Assembly: GCF_000472525.1 (NCBI RefSeq)
Contig: NZ_AWZT01000023.1
Location: forward strand, 43,935-105,654
DNA: 61,720 nt
From: Paraburkholderia dilworthii
GTDB taxonomy: Bacteria > Pseudomonadota > Gammaproteobacteria > Burkholderiales > Burkholderiaceae
Direction: 5' to 3'
Part shown: in pieces, positions 43,805 to 52,674 of the stretch
How the letters are laid out: every line of letters starts with the position of its first letter
How positions within the stretch are numbered: position 1 is the first letter of the stretch
Notes under the pieces: model-generated
Told to the model about the DNA's origin: nothing
The model's input: the letters and a program-made list of their open reading frames with translations, nothing else
Database searches by the model: none
Program-made: the position numbers and the translations under genes

Positions 43805-46746
43805 GTCCACTGATCGTCTGGCTGCGAAGCGCATTCGCCTACTTCTCGTTGGATCTGCTACGCCGTGTCGAAATTCGCTACCGGCTGATAACTGCGTTCA
43901 TCCTGCTTTCGCTCATACCGATACTGGTCTCCAGCTACATATCCTACGTGGAATCAACAGCAGCGTTCAGGCAAAAAGCGGAGATATTTTCCAAAGAGGT
44001 AGTCAAACAGGTATCCAAAAACATCACGTTGCGGATGGAACAGATCGAGGCGGAGAGCAGCCTTCTGGTGCTCTCCGATCAGGTTCAAGACGCGCTGACC
44101 CGCGTCGCGCACGGCAATGAAAAGGAGCAGAGCGAAGCTCGGCAAGATCTGACCCGACTCCTGCTGGAGCACTATGGCTCGGGTGATTTCATCAACCAGA
44201 AATATTTGCTCGACAACGACAACCGGATCACGGACACGCAGGCATTCGCGCAATTGACGCGGGGTGTGGTCCGTCTGGTTCAGCAGGCTCCCGATCGAAA
44301 TGGCCGGCCTTACTGGGGTAGCTATGACAACGGGGCCGGTCAGCAAGATCTCGGGATGGTGCGCGCCATCATCGGCAAGAGCGACAATCGGCAGATCGGT
44401 AATCTGGTTCTAGTGATTCGCCCGGAGTATTTTTCGGCGATTTTCAATGACGTCGCCGTGGACAGTGGAACGGAGATCTATGTACTTGACGCCAGCAGCG
44501 ACAAGCTGATTATTCGTGCCGACGGCTCTTCAATGAGCACTGACGGAAAGGCTGAACCGGGTCTGCTCGCAAGGATCACAAACGCCGATCCGCACGAGCC
44601 AAATGACTTCGTCGACTTCCATGGCAAGAATGGCGGCCGATATCTTGCTGCATACACGGGTATCGCCGGCACGAAATGGTTTGTGGTCAGTACGATCCCG
44701 GAGAAGAAGCTGACGGCCGAGGCACAGTCCGTACGCAACCAGATCATACTGGTCGGCATTTCGGGGTTTCTGCTCTCGATCTTCCTCGCCAACTTCATTT
44801 CCCACAGCATCTCTGCACCTCTCAAAGATCTGGTGCGAAGGATGGACGACACTGGTAGCGATGCAGGCACAGAGGCGGAGGGTTCGGTGGACGCGGGCTG
44901 TGAGATTGGCGTAAGCGATGAATTGGGCAGATTGGCGCATAGGTTCGAACGAATGAGTGCGGCGATCGGCCAGAAGATCCAGAAGATTAACGAGATCAAC
45001 GCTTCCCTGGAGCAGACGGTCATCGAGCGAACGGCAGAGCTCGTCGCCAAAGAGCAGGAGTCGCGCACGTTGATCGAGAATTCACCTGACACGATCACGC
45101 GCTACGACCGGGAACTGCGCCGCACCTATGCCAATCCGGCTTTCTGTGTCTCCGCGGGCCGCAGCCTTCACGAATCGCTCGGCAAACGGCCCTCAGAGAT
45201 ACCGGGCGGTGCTAACGCGCTCGCTTACGAGAAGAAGATCAGCGAAACCATTACGACTGGGAAAAGTCGCCAATTCGAACTGAGATGGCTCAGTAAAGAC
45301 GGACAGGAACAGTGCAGCCATATCAGGCTCACTCCAGAGACCGACGCGTCGGGAGAGGTGAACTCCGTGTTGGCGGTCGGTCGTGATTTGTCGGACCGGA
45401 TGGCATTCGAGGCAACGATATGGAAACAGGCCAATTACGATGCGCTGACCCATCTCCCGAACCGCCAGAAGTTTCATGCCCGTCTGGAGTATGAAGCCGG
45501 CGTTGCTCATCGCTCGGGGCGGCCGATGGCCTTGATGCTGATCGATCTCGACCGCTTCAAGGAGGTCAACGACTCGCTCGGACACGATATGGGCGACATC
45601 CTGCTGATCGAGGCCGCGAGGCGCATTACCTCGTGTGCGCGCGAATTCGACACGGTCGCTCGACTTGGCGGTGACGAGTTCACAGTGATTCTGCCCGAGT
45701 TGGACGACACCGGGAGCATCGAACGGATCGCGAAGGCGATCATCGCCACGCTGGCCGAACCGTTCAAGCTTGGTCCGGACGAGGCTTTCATTTCTGCGAG
45801 TGTCGGTGTCACGCGTTACCCTAACGACGGGACAGAACTGGATGTTCTCTTCAAGAATGCCGACCAGGCCATGTATGCGGCGAAAGCCGCCGGGCGCAAC
45901 CGTTTCCACTACTTTACGCCCGAGCTGCAAGTGGCGGCAGAAAAGCGCCGGCGTCTCACCAGCGATCTACGTACCGCCCTGCAAGCCGAGCAGTTCCGCG
46001 TCTATTACCAGCCTATCGTCGACCTGGCGACTGGCGAAATTTACAAAGCTGAAGCGCTAATTCGCTGGCTGCACCCTGAACGCGGCACGATAAGCCCGTT
46101 GGATTTCATTGCATTGGCCGAAGACACGGGACTCATCGTTCCTATTGGCGATTGGGTGTTCAAACAGGCCGTGCGCCAGGCGCATCAATGGCGCCGACGA
46201 TTCCATCCATCCTTTCAGATCAGTGTCAACATTTCACCGGTGCAGATTCGCCAGGACAATCTGGTGTGTATCCAATGGTCGGAATACCTCGTTCGGCAAG
46301 GCATGCCTAGACAGAGCATGGCAATTGAAATAACCGAAGGGCTGTTACTGGACGCCGAATTGAACGAGAAGTTGCTGAGTTTCCGCGAGGCAGGAATCGG
46401 GATTTCGATCGACGATTTTGGGACCGGTTATTCGTCCTTAGCCTATCTGAAGCGCTTCGACATCGATTATCTCAAGATCGACCGTTCATTCGTACAGAAC
46501 CTCGGCGTCGACGGCGGCAATCAGGCGCTCTGCGAGGCAATGGTCATGCTCGGTCACAAGTTGGGATTGCAGGTTATTGCCGAGGGGGTCGAGACGACGG
46601 ATCAACGTGATTTTCTTGCGGCCGTGGGTTGTGACTTTGCGCAAGGCTTTTTGTATTCCGAGCCGGTTCCGTCTGATCAATTCGAGGAGCGCGTGTGGCC
46701 GACAGTCAGGGAGGCGGCTTACGTGGAGGTGCGCGACGAATCGTGA
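43801..46746 (+). CDS. Membrane receptor with Cache, HAMP, PAS, GGDEF and EAL domains (c-di-GMP turnover)
   Basis: A 981-residue inner-membrane protein. TM1 is at about 28-48, a periplasmic Cache-like region at 50-315, TM2 at 318-340, then HAMP, a coiled coil (INEINASLEQTVIERTAELV) and PAS about 425-540. The cyclase domain has RLGGDEFTVIL near 622, with an RxxD inhibitory site (REFD) five residues before GGDEF. The phosphodiesterase has EALIRW near 750, NISPVQIR, DDFGTGYSSL and AEGVET. Both sites look intact, so it may make and degrade c-di-GMP. Its ATG overlaps the binding-protein stop (ATGA), implying coupled translation and a shared signal. Confidence 0.93.
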   Translation: MSPLIVWLRSAFAYFSLDLLRRVEIRYRLITAFILLSLIPILVSSYISYVESTAAFRQKAEIFSKEVVKQVSKNITLRMEQIEAESSLLVLSDQVQDALTRVAHGNEKEQSEARQDLTRLLLEHYGSGDFINQKYLLDNDNRITDTQAFAQLTRGVVRLVQQAPDRNGRPYWGSYDNGAGQQDLGMVRAIIGKSDNRQIGNLVLVIRPEYFSAIFNDVAVDSGTEIYVLDASSDKLIIRADGSSMSTDGKAEPGLLARITNADPHEPNDFVDFHGKNGGRYLAAYTGIAGTKWFVVSTIPEKKLTAEAQSVRNQIILVGISGFLLSIFLANFISHSISAPLKDLVRRMDDTGSDAGTEAEGSVDAGCEIGVSDELGRLAHRFERMSAAIGQKIQKINEINASLEQTVIERTAELVAKEQESRTLIENSPDTITRYDRELRRTYANPAFCVSAGRSLHESLGKRPSEIPGGANALAYEKKISETITTGKSRQFELRWLSKDGQEQCSHIRLTPETDASGEVNSVLAVGRDLSDRMAFEATIWKQANYDALTHLPNRQKFHARLEYEAGVAHRSGRPMALMLIDLDRFKEVNDSLGHDMGDILLIEAARRITSCAREFDTVARLGGDEFTVILPELDDTGSIERIAKAIIATLAEPFKLGPDEAFISASVGVTRYPNDGTELDVLFKNADQAMYAAKAAGRNRFHYFTPELQVAAEKRRRLTSDLRTALQAEQFRVYYQPIVDLATGEIYKAEALIRWLHPERGTISPLDFIALAEDTGLIVPIGDWVFKQAVRQAHQWRRRFHPSFQISVNISPVQIRQDNLVCIQWSEYLVRQGMPRQSMAIEITEGLLLDAELNEKLLSFREAGIGISIDDFGTGYSSLAYLKRFDIDYLKIDRSFVQNLGVDGGNQALCEAMVMLGHKLGLQVIAEGVETTDQRDFLAAVGCDFAQGFLYSEPVPSDQFEERVWPTVREAAYVEVRDES

Positions 46747-46947
46747 CCTATCGCTGAACGAGTGTATGTCAGGTATCGAGAAATGAGCCCCGGTCACGAT
46801 AGTCTTGAACCGTCGAAATAGTTCGATTTCAGTCCTCTGGGTTGTCGAGAGCAGCCATTCGACAGGCTGCGATCGGACGGGGCGCCAACGGCAGCAAAGG
46901 CCGATTTGCCGTCCTCGCGGATTTCCGCCGGATACCCGACTGCTCAG

Positions 46948-47127
46948 CTAGCCGTCCGCTGAAGTGCCGCGGCTCATACCCGGTGGAAGAGCGGGTTTGC
47001 GGGGAGGTGTACCCCATTCCAGCACGGGCTCTTGGCGCAGGTAACACGCGCGCAGCACGGCGAGCTCGTCGGCATCGGGGAAAGTCGAAGCGGCGGGCGT
47101 GAAGGGCAAAGTGAGGCGCGTTTTCAT
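46948..47127 (-). pseudogene. Integrase-type N-terminal fragment
   Basis: The minus strand from the ATG at 47127 reads MKTRLTLPFTPAASTFPDAD then ELAVLRACY, which resembles the start of a plasmid/phage-type tyrosine recombinase (typically continuing ADELAVLRAWYEGLS). After Cys-Tyr the similarity is lost and a stop follows at 46948. The family match is from memory of the pattern and is moderate. No catalytic part is present. Confidence 0.45.
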
Positions 47128-47227
47128 GCATGGGCGTTTAGCGCATGAACAGGTCTCTTAAGAGTTTGGGCGGTCTGTCGGTGATCGGTCAGATCGACGC
47201 GTTGCTGCGCGCCATGGCGCTGCGAGG

Positions 47228-48202
47228 TTGGGTCGTACCAGATGGACTACGCAACTTCGCTCGCTGTTGGAACCGCTCATCACGGGTTTAAAAGACGCCG
47301 GCACACATACCTTGCTGCCGATGCTTTGCGAAGAATTGGGATTACCCACGCCCGCCACTGAAGGCTCCAAGCGTGAGCGCATGACCTCCAGCATCGAGGC
47401 GGTAGTTGACACTGACCTGCCTGCGGTTGCACGCAATCTTCTGGTGCATCACCCGCCCAATTCCACTACACGCAACCAGATTCAGGACATTCTCTGGAGC
47501 TACAGTGGATGCCCACCGATCCGGAAGCGGTATCGGCGGCATGTCGCTCGAAGACCCAACAGCGAAGATCTGTATGGGGATGCTCGCGGTTTCGATGACC
47601 TTCTGGAGCGGCTGTGGATTTTGGACGCCGATGACTGGATGAACTTGCCGGGCGGCAAGCCCAGGGGATTGTGCGCGGAGATTCAGCAGCACGTCCATCG
47701 AAATCCGGAGGACTGGCCGGCTGAAACACTGTTCGACCAGTTGCGTGCCTACGACGCTTCCGATCGGCGCTTTGCGCTGTTTCTGGAGGGGCAGGCTTCG
47801 GCTGACGTGCGACCCGACGAGGCAGCGCAACGCGACTTCGTCGCTTGCGTCAACGAGTCGCTGCGCAATCGGGGCGTCGAGCTGCGCGAGACGGATTCGG
47901 AGGGAGGCTACCCGGTCTTCTCTATGGTCTCGTTGCACGCGGCGATCAAAGGTCGGCCGAAGAATCTTATCTTCGCCTCATCCGACAAGCCTGACCTGCG
48001 TTTCCGCGACGCACTGGACAACGACGTCGAGATCGTCACCAATGCCGATAAGGTGCTCGTCTATGACAGCCCCATCGGCAACGACGGACTGCGCTGGAAC
48101 GACTTACAGCAATGGTGAAGTGATACCGAGCAAATCACTGATGCCACGCAGGCCAAGCGCTCGCTGTACGCGCGTCTCAAGGCCAGCCCGCCCCGTAAGT
48201 AA
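47228..48202 (+). pseudogene. AbiJ-like (AbiJ-NTD3 type) abortive-infection protein, truncated
   Basis: Open from a TTG at 47228 (LGRTRWTTQLRSLLEPLIT). The sequence has the well-conserved features of the AbiJ-related group: SKRERMTSSIEAVVDTDLP, EIQQHVHRNPEDWPAETLF, QASADVRPDEAAQRDFVACV, VELRETDSEGGYPVFSMVSL and FASSDKPDLRFRDALDND. A TGA at 48116-48118 interrupts LQQW. The same frame then continues TDATQAKRSLYARLKASPPR and ends at 48202, where about half of a normal protein should still follow. No ATG fits the start. It is a relic of a phage-defence gene beside an integrase fragment. Confidence 0.72.
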
Positions 48203-48363
48203 GCGCGTCGGGATAGTCCTGAATCGTGCAGAGCACGGCCGGCGCGATGCATATCTCGCGTCTTGCGCCGATTTCGGCGAGCTCGAGCGGTGCATGAGCG
48301 CGATCGCAAGTGACGCCTGATGCACAGCTATCGAACACGAGCAAACAACGCCGAGAGAGTTTT

Positions 48364-49527
48364 TTAAATGCCGGACAGTCTTTCAATGAATTTTTGCAAC
48401 AGTTCCGCGACCGGATACTTGAGCAGAAGCAGCGGGGCCATCGGAAGCAGCGCGGCGAGTGTCAGTTGCGCGAGCAGTCGTGGGCTGGCCGGAATCCACC
48501 GCACGTCGCCTGCAGCGGCAACAACAAGCCTTAGTGCGACCAAGGTCCCAAAGTCTGGCGTTGCCAGCAGCTGGTCGTCAGCTGCGACACGCGTTCCAGC
48601 CCATTTTTTATCAAATAGGTTTGCGTACCGCGCTGCTAGGCGCATGTAGTCGTCCAGTCCTTTCAACCGGCAAGCCCAGAGCTTCGGAGAGAAGACCAGC
48701 AGCGGAACGACAAACAGCAAAGCGTCGACCAGCAGCGTCACCGACACGGCAGGATAGATGGCTGTGATCGGCATGGTGCCTGCGGAAAATCCCTCCACGA
48801 ACGACGCTGTCTGACTCGCCGATATTGCGAGAACCAGCGGAGCGAAATGTGCATGGACGACGCCCAGATATCCGAGTCCCGCCGCGCCGTCCGGATGCAC
48901 AGGTATCAGACGAAGAGGCAGCAGTGACAGAGTCGCGAGGAAGTACCACCATAGTGCCAGGCGCCAGACCCATCGAAGTATCAGGAAGCGGAACACCGTC
49001 AGGCACACGGTCCAGTACCATTGGCCAGTCATGGTCGCTCCGGTTGCAGGGCGACCTGTCATGTAGTCTGCGGTCGTTCCAAAGCGTGTCAGCTGCGTGC
49101 CATACCACCAAAGGATAGCCGCCAAAAGTGCGCAGATCACTTCGGGAAGCCAGGCGTCCTTCCATCGGGTGAGCTGCGAGATCTTGCCCTCGAACTCCTG
49201 CAGCGAATTCGTAGGGACCAGTCCCGAGCGAGTCAGCGAGCGGACAAACGATGTGACGCAAGGATCGAACAATGATTCACAAACGAACAGCAACGGGATG
49301 GCAACAAGCAGGCGGACATGGACGCCAACCACGAGAGGCGACGACATCCAGTAGTCCATGCCTTCTATGAACGCAAGCGCCATCAGGATGCCCCACAATA
49401 GCAGGCCAAGCGCCACCCCTAGTGCCGTTGTGTTGCTCCTCCCGTGGACGAGGTGCAAGCGGCATCCCAGGCGGTGAAGCGGACCGCCAAGCAAGGACAG
49501 ATCTTGAAGCCCCGAGTGTGTTTTCAT
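48364..49527 (-). CDS. Integral membrane protein, function unknown (387 aa)
   Basis: Starts at the ATG at 49527 (MKTHSGLQDLSLLGG). Six or more hydrophobic helices are visible: LGVALGLLLWGILMALAFIE, VRLLVAIPLLFVCESLF, VICALLAAILWWYGTQL, FRFLILRWVWRLALWWYFLA, VSVTLLVDALLFVVPLLVF, and a C-terminal LLAQLTLAALLPMAPLLLL. The region around PVHPDGAAGLGYLGVVHAHF is notable. No named family was recognised. It is the last gene of a four-gene membrane operon (51163 to 48364). Confidence 0.78.
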   Translation of the reverse strand: MKTHSGLQDLSLLGGPLHRLGCRLHLVHGRSNTTALGVALGLLLWGILMALAFIEGMDYWMSSPLVVGVHVRLLVAIPLLFVCESLFDPCVTSFVRSLTRSGLVPTNSLQEFEGKISQLTRWKDAWLPEVICALLAAILWWYGTQLTRFGTTADYMTGRPATGATMTGQWYWTVCLTVFRFLILRWVWRLALWWYFLATLSLLPLRLIPVHPDGAAGLGYLGVVHAHFAPLVLAISASQTASFVEGFSAGTMPITAIYPAVSVTLLVDALLFVVPLLVFSPKLWACRLKGLDDYMRLAARYANLFDKKWAGTRVAADDQLLATPDFGTLVALRLVVAAAGDVRWIPASPRLLAQLTLAALLPMAPLLLLKYPVAELLQKFIERLSGI

Positions 49528-49618
49528 GATCAGCGTGGCCTCAGGGTTTCGTTTTGTAGGAATGGGAGCAGTTCGTGGGCCGGCCCGACGGAGGCTTCCA
49601 AAGCTGATTGACCACAAA

Positions 49619-50005
49619 TCAGTGTTTCCGGGCGAGGCGCGTGACGAGGCCTCGAAGGACGAGGTAGGGGACGATGGCAAGAACAACCGCAACGAAGATC
49701 GCTCCGCCGGGATACACCGTGTGCAAGACGATGATCTGAAACACGACGTCCAGAACCAGCGCAAGAATGAATACCTTGCCGATGCTTTTCCAACCATCCC
49801 TGAGCATATCGGCACGTTGGCCGGGGTCCGACGCGAGCGTCCAGAAATACGGCGGTTTGCCGAGTCTGGCGTCCACTAATCCTGACCGGATCGCGAGGAA
49901 CGATGCCATGACCGGCTGAAGAAGAAGGCGGAAGCTGAGCGGACCCGAGACCCGGTCCGACATATTTTCCATGACGCGTATCCAGAAATCGCTCACGTCG
50001 ACCAC
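49619..50005 (-). CDS. Small membrane protein, function unknown (128 aa)
   Basis: Starts at the GTG at 50005 (VDVSDFWIRVMENM) or the GTG nine bases later; AAAAAGG is just upstream. The first part has RLLLQPVMASFLAIRSGLVDAR and a hydrophilic middle (DPGQRADMLRDGWKSIGK); these are split here as RLLLQPVMASFLAI and RSGLVDAR. Two hydrophobic helices follow (VFILALVLDVVFQIIVLH, AIFVAVVLAIVPYLVL). It sits seven bases after the stop of the preceding operon gene. The pattern recalls small Burkholderiaceae membrane proteins of unknown role. Confidence 0.72.
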   Translation of the reverse strand: MVDVSDFWIRVMENMSDRVSGPLSFRLLLQPVMASFLAIRSGLVDARLGKPPYFWTLASDPGQRADMLRDGWKSIGKVFILALVLDVVFQIIVLHTVYPGGAIFVAVVLAIVPYLVLRGLVTRLARKH

Positions 50006-50012
50006 CTTTTTG

Positions 50013-50765
50013 TTATCCCGCCAGCGGCAACAGAATGAGGCCGTACGTCAAACCACCACTGACGAACGGAAGGAACCGTCCGTCTTTCCCGGATGGCAAT
50101 TCCATGATGGTGCTGGTCATGATGACGGCACCCGAAACGAGAGCGATCAACATGGCAAGCATCGGGACGGGTAATGGGAACGCTATCCCCGCTGACCAGC
50201 CGGCAATGGACATACCGGCGAGCACGAAGCGTCCAACGCGTTCGTAAGCAGGTCCGTGTTCACGGCGAAGACCGTCGCTTACCGCCAGGAAGTGGCATGC
50301 CATGGCAATCGCATAGAGCGCGGTCGACACCTCTGTTTCTTCCAGGTTGCGCACCAGAAGATAGGCCACCAGCCACGCGTAGACGGCGAAACCGCCGAGA
50401 TGGAGTCTGAACACCAAACGCTCGTACCCTGTTGCCGTGGAGGTCCCGAGGCGTGCAGGCAGATGAAGGAAGCCGTACGAGACAAGAAAGCCAACAAGCG
50501 CCATTAAGTAGACGGCCATACCTTCGTACCGCAGTGCGGCCGATGCGGATGAGGCAAAACTTGTACGGGCTCCGTGCAATTCCGGCATCAGATGAACGAA
50601 TACATAGGCAACCGACATACCGGCACTGAATGAATTGATGCTGCGACGATTGACCGCCAGAATGCGAAACGGGCGAATGCGGTCGCCTATCACGAAGATA
50701 GCCGCAAACAGGAACGCTGTTGCACCTGTTTCGACTATCAGGACCTGTTCCACGCGACAACTCAC
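50013..50765 (-). CDS. Multi-pass membrane protein, function unknown (250 aa)
   Basis: The start is taken as the GTG at 50765, which overlaps the DUF202 stop (GTGA). The long open frame upstream of this is a shadow of the DUF202 gene. About seven hydrophobic helices cover the protein: ATAFLFAAIFVIGDRI, FSAGMSVAYVFVHLMPEL, MAVYLMALVGFLVSYGFL, GFAVYAWLVAYLLV, and others. The HLMPEL motif inside a helix resembles ZIP metal transporters, but the rest does not clearly fit. The overlap with the DUF202 gene suggests that the two act together. Confidence 0.78.
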   Translation of the reverse strand: MSCRVEQVLIVETGATAFLFAAIFVIGDRIRPFRILAVNRRSINSFSAGMSVAYVFVHLMPELHGARTSFASSASAALRYEGMAVYLMALVGFLVSYGFLHLPARLGTSTATGYERLVFRLHLGGFAVYAWLVAYLLVRNLEETEVSTALYAIAMACHFLAVSDGLRREHGPAYERVGRFVLAGMSIAGWSAGIAFPLPVPMLAMLIALVSGAVIMTSTIMELPSGKDGRFLPFVSGGLTYGLILLPLAG

Positions 50766-51163
50766 AGTAACCGGATCACTATGCTCACGAACGCAAATGA
50801 ACCGGTAACAGCCATGACCAGCGCAATGATAAAAGTCGGCCGCCAAGGACTGAAGCGTTGATACTGCTGCAGTTCTGGAAGTGTTCGCCAGTACTCGATG
50901 GTGCCCATCACCATAGACACAGTGCCCATTCCCGTGAGGAATAGCCCGACGCGCCGCGGCGTGTTCGGATGAGCCAGGTGGACGCCCGCCTCCTCGAAAC
51001 TCTGAAGAACCTTGTAAATCGTAAAGCCGAAACTGATCATTGAAAGCGCGGTTCGTACCCATGCCATCAACGTGCGATCAGTGGCCATCAGCGTGCGTTT
51101 CGCCGCGAGGTCCGTTCGGTCGACGGCCAGTTCGTTTGTCGACCTCGTGTCTGTAGTCTCCAC
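50762..51163 (-). CDS. DUF202 / YidH-family membrane protein
   Basis: A 133-residue protein from the GTG at 51163, with GAGGGG at the right distance. DUF202 signature: AAKRTLMATDRTLMAWVRTA then LSMISFGFTIYKVLQ. Two further helices follow (VGLFLTGMGTVSMVMGTIEY, FIIALVMAVTGSFAFVSIVI). The function of the family is not established; many are small inner-membrane proteins linked to stress or transport. It is the first gene of the four-gene membrane operon. Confidence 0.87.
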   Translation of the reverse strand: METTDTRSTNELAVDRTDLAAKRTLMATDRTLMAWVRTALSMISFGFTIYKVLQSFEEAGVHLAHPNTPRRVGLFLTGMGTVSMVMGTIEYWRTLPELQQYQRFSPWRPTFIIALVMAVTGSFAFVSIVIRLL

Positions 51164-51779
51164 GTCAGGCCCCTCATTCTTTAATCGAACCACTAGTGCC
51201 TGTACGGGGCCCGCATAACCGCCCCTGGCCACCCGGTTCAAGTGCAAGCTCTTGAATAATCCTCGGCACGATGATTCAAATCGCGCTCATGCCAGCGCGC
51301 TCCGGCAGGCCGGTCGACGACGAGGATAGAAACGCCCAAACCGTGCTTTCCAGCGTCAGGCACGTGCAGCGCCTACATCAATCTAGTGCAATGAAGGCGC
51401 GATTACGAGAATTTTTGGGCTAAATGTTCGCTTCTCCTCCCGGGTTTCCAGACGGTTGCACGAACGAGGGACGATCGCTACGTACACGCCGCTTACGCGT
51501 TCTCCCGACGCAAACCGCCCGCCGCATTTGAGCAGGCGCACGTACCCGCCACGCTCCAGTAGGTACGTACTGTACTTAACGCGAACTCATCACAGTCGAT
51601 GACCCGCATCCTTTGTAGGCGTGGAAAATTTGAAGTTTAGCGTCGCGAGTCGGGGTAATTTTCGCGAGGTCCGCGGGCGGCTGGCACCGCAGTATCGCGT
51701 TAACCGGCGCTCCCGCACCGCGTTGGACCGACTTCGTCCGGTACGCTGGACGGTCAGCCGCACCATGGCATGGAAAGCG
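51164..51779. other. Intergenic region without supported gene
   Basis: About 615 bases. It contains the promoter region of the membrane operon. Short open frames near 51600-51800 (both strands) were not recognised. Part of the minus strand (about 51595-51700) has protein-like composition and might be a gene scrap. Confidence 0.4.
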
Positions 51780-52338
51780 TCAGAACAGTTTGCGGAAATC
51801 CCGGTCGCGTAGGGGATCAGGCGATTTCTGTGTTTGACGCAGGGTGCCCTGGTCGTCGAAGTAGAAGTTGTAGAGTAGATAAGTGACATTGTTCTCCACG
51901 TATCGGTACGACCACACCTCACGTTGCATCCGCGAGAAATACGAGGTTTCGAACGGGCGGCCGAAATTGATCAGCACGTCGTTGCGGGTCCATTCGCCGA
52001 TCTCCGCCCGATAGAATTCGTTCGCCTGCAGCACTTGGCGCATGCGCACAATCTTGCCGGACGCATCGACGTCGGCAGCGGTCGTGGCGGTGCCCATCGG
52101 CTGGGTCGGCCACATCAGTCGCCTGCCGCCGTTCGGCAGATCGTAGGTTTCGCGCGCTGGTCCAAGCCGGGCTACGACCGCCGACTGGTCCTCGCCAGGC
52201 TGAGCCTTGCCATGGCTGAGCACACCCCGCGAGCATCAAGGCGCCGAGCCAGGTTACAACCGCCCGACGCGGACGTGCACGCGACGTGGTCGCGACAGCG
52301 ATAGCCGAAACAAGCGCTTGCGACAGGTGGGTCGACAT
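51780..52338 (-). pseudogene. Envelope lipoprotein (SmpA/OmlA-like), frameshifted near the N-terminus
   Basis: The ATG at 52338 follows TTGGGGGAATCC. The first frame gives MSTHLSQALVSAIAVATTSR and a lipobox LGALMLAGCAQPWQG. Near 52200 the frame must change to continue AQPGEDQSAVVARLGPARET, then YDLPNGGRRLMWPTQPMG, EIGEWTRNDVLINFGRP and a conserved end PDPLRDRDFRKLF at 51780. With the shift repaired it would be about 185 residues. Such lipoproteins are found near phospholipase D genes, as here. Either broken or a sequencing error. Confidence 0.75.
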
Positions 52339-52674
52339 GGATTCCCCCAATGGGATCGCCCGTGGCCAGATGCGCCGAGTCGCATCATTCAGACACCAGA
52401 GCCGGCAGAAGAATTTGTACTTGCCCTTCGGCGCAGCACCCCGCGTTTCAGTTGCTCCACGCGGCGCCACTACTCACGATTGCAATGCGTTGCTCGAAGC
52501 AGCAGTGTCGATTGGATCTCGACGAAGGCTGGCCGAATCCCCCGCACTGCACGGAACATCGCAGTATCGTCGTCAGTAGTTTAGGAGAACCATCAGTACA
52601 TTCCCACCGGGCGCCCGAGTTTAAAGCAGCCAAAATCGCGACCGGGCGCGACGTAAGCCTATGCGGCGCTTTTC
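52339..52674. other. Intergenic region between lipoprotein relic and phospholipase D gene
   Basis: About 335 bases with no supported gene, terminator or repeat. Frames here are short and lack any recognisable motif. Confidence 0.4.

Noticed and set aside
48177..48386. Minus-strand 69-codon frame downstream of the AbiJ-like relic
   Set aside because: Some regular codon use, but no family match, and it overlaps the start of the converging membrane-protein gene end; not enough support.
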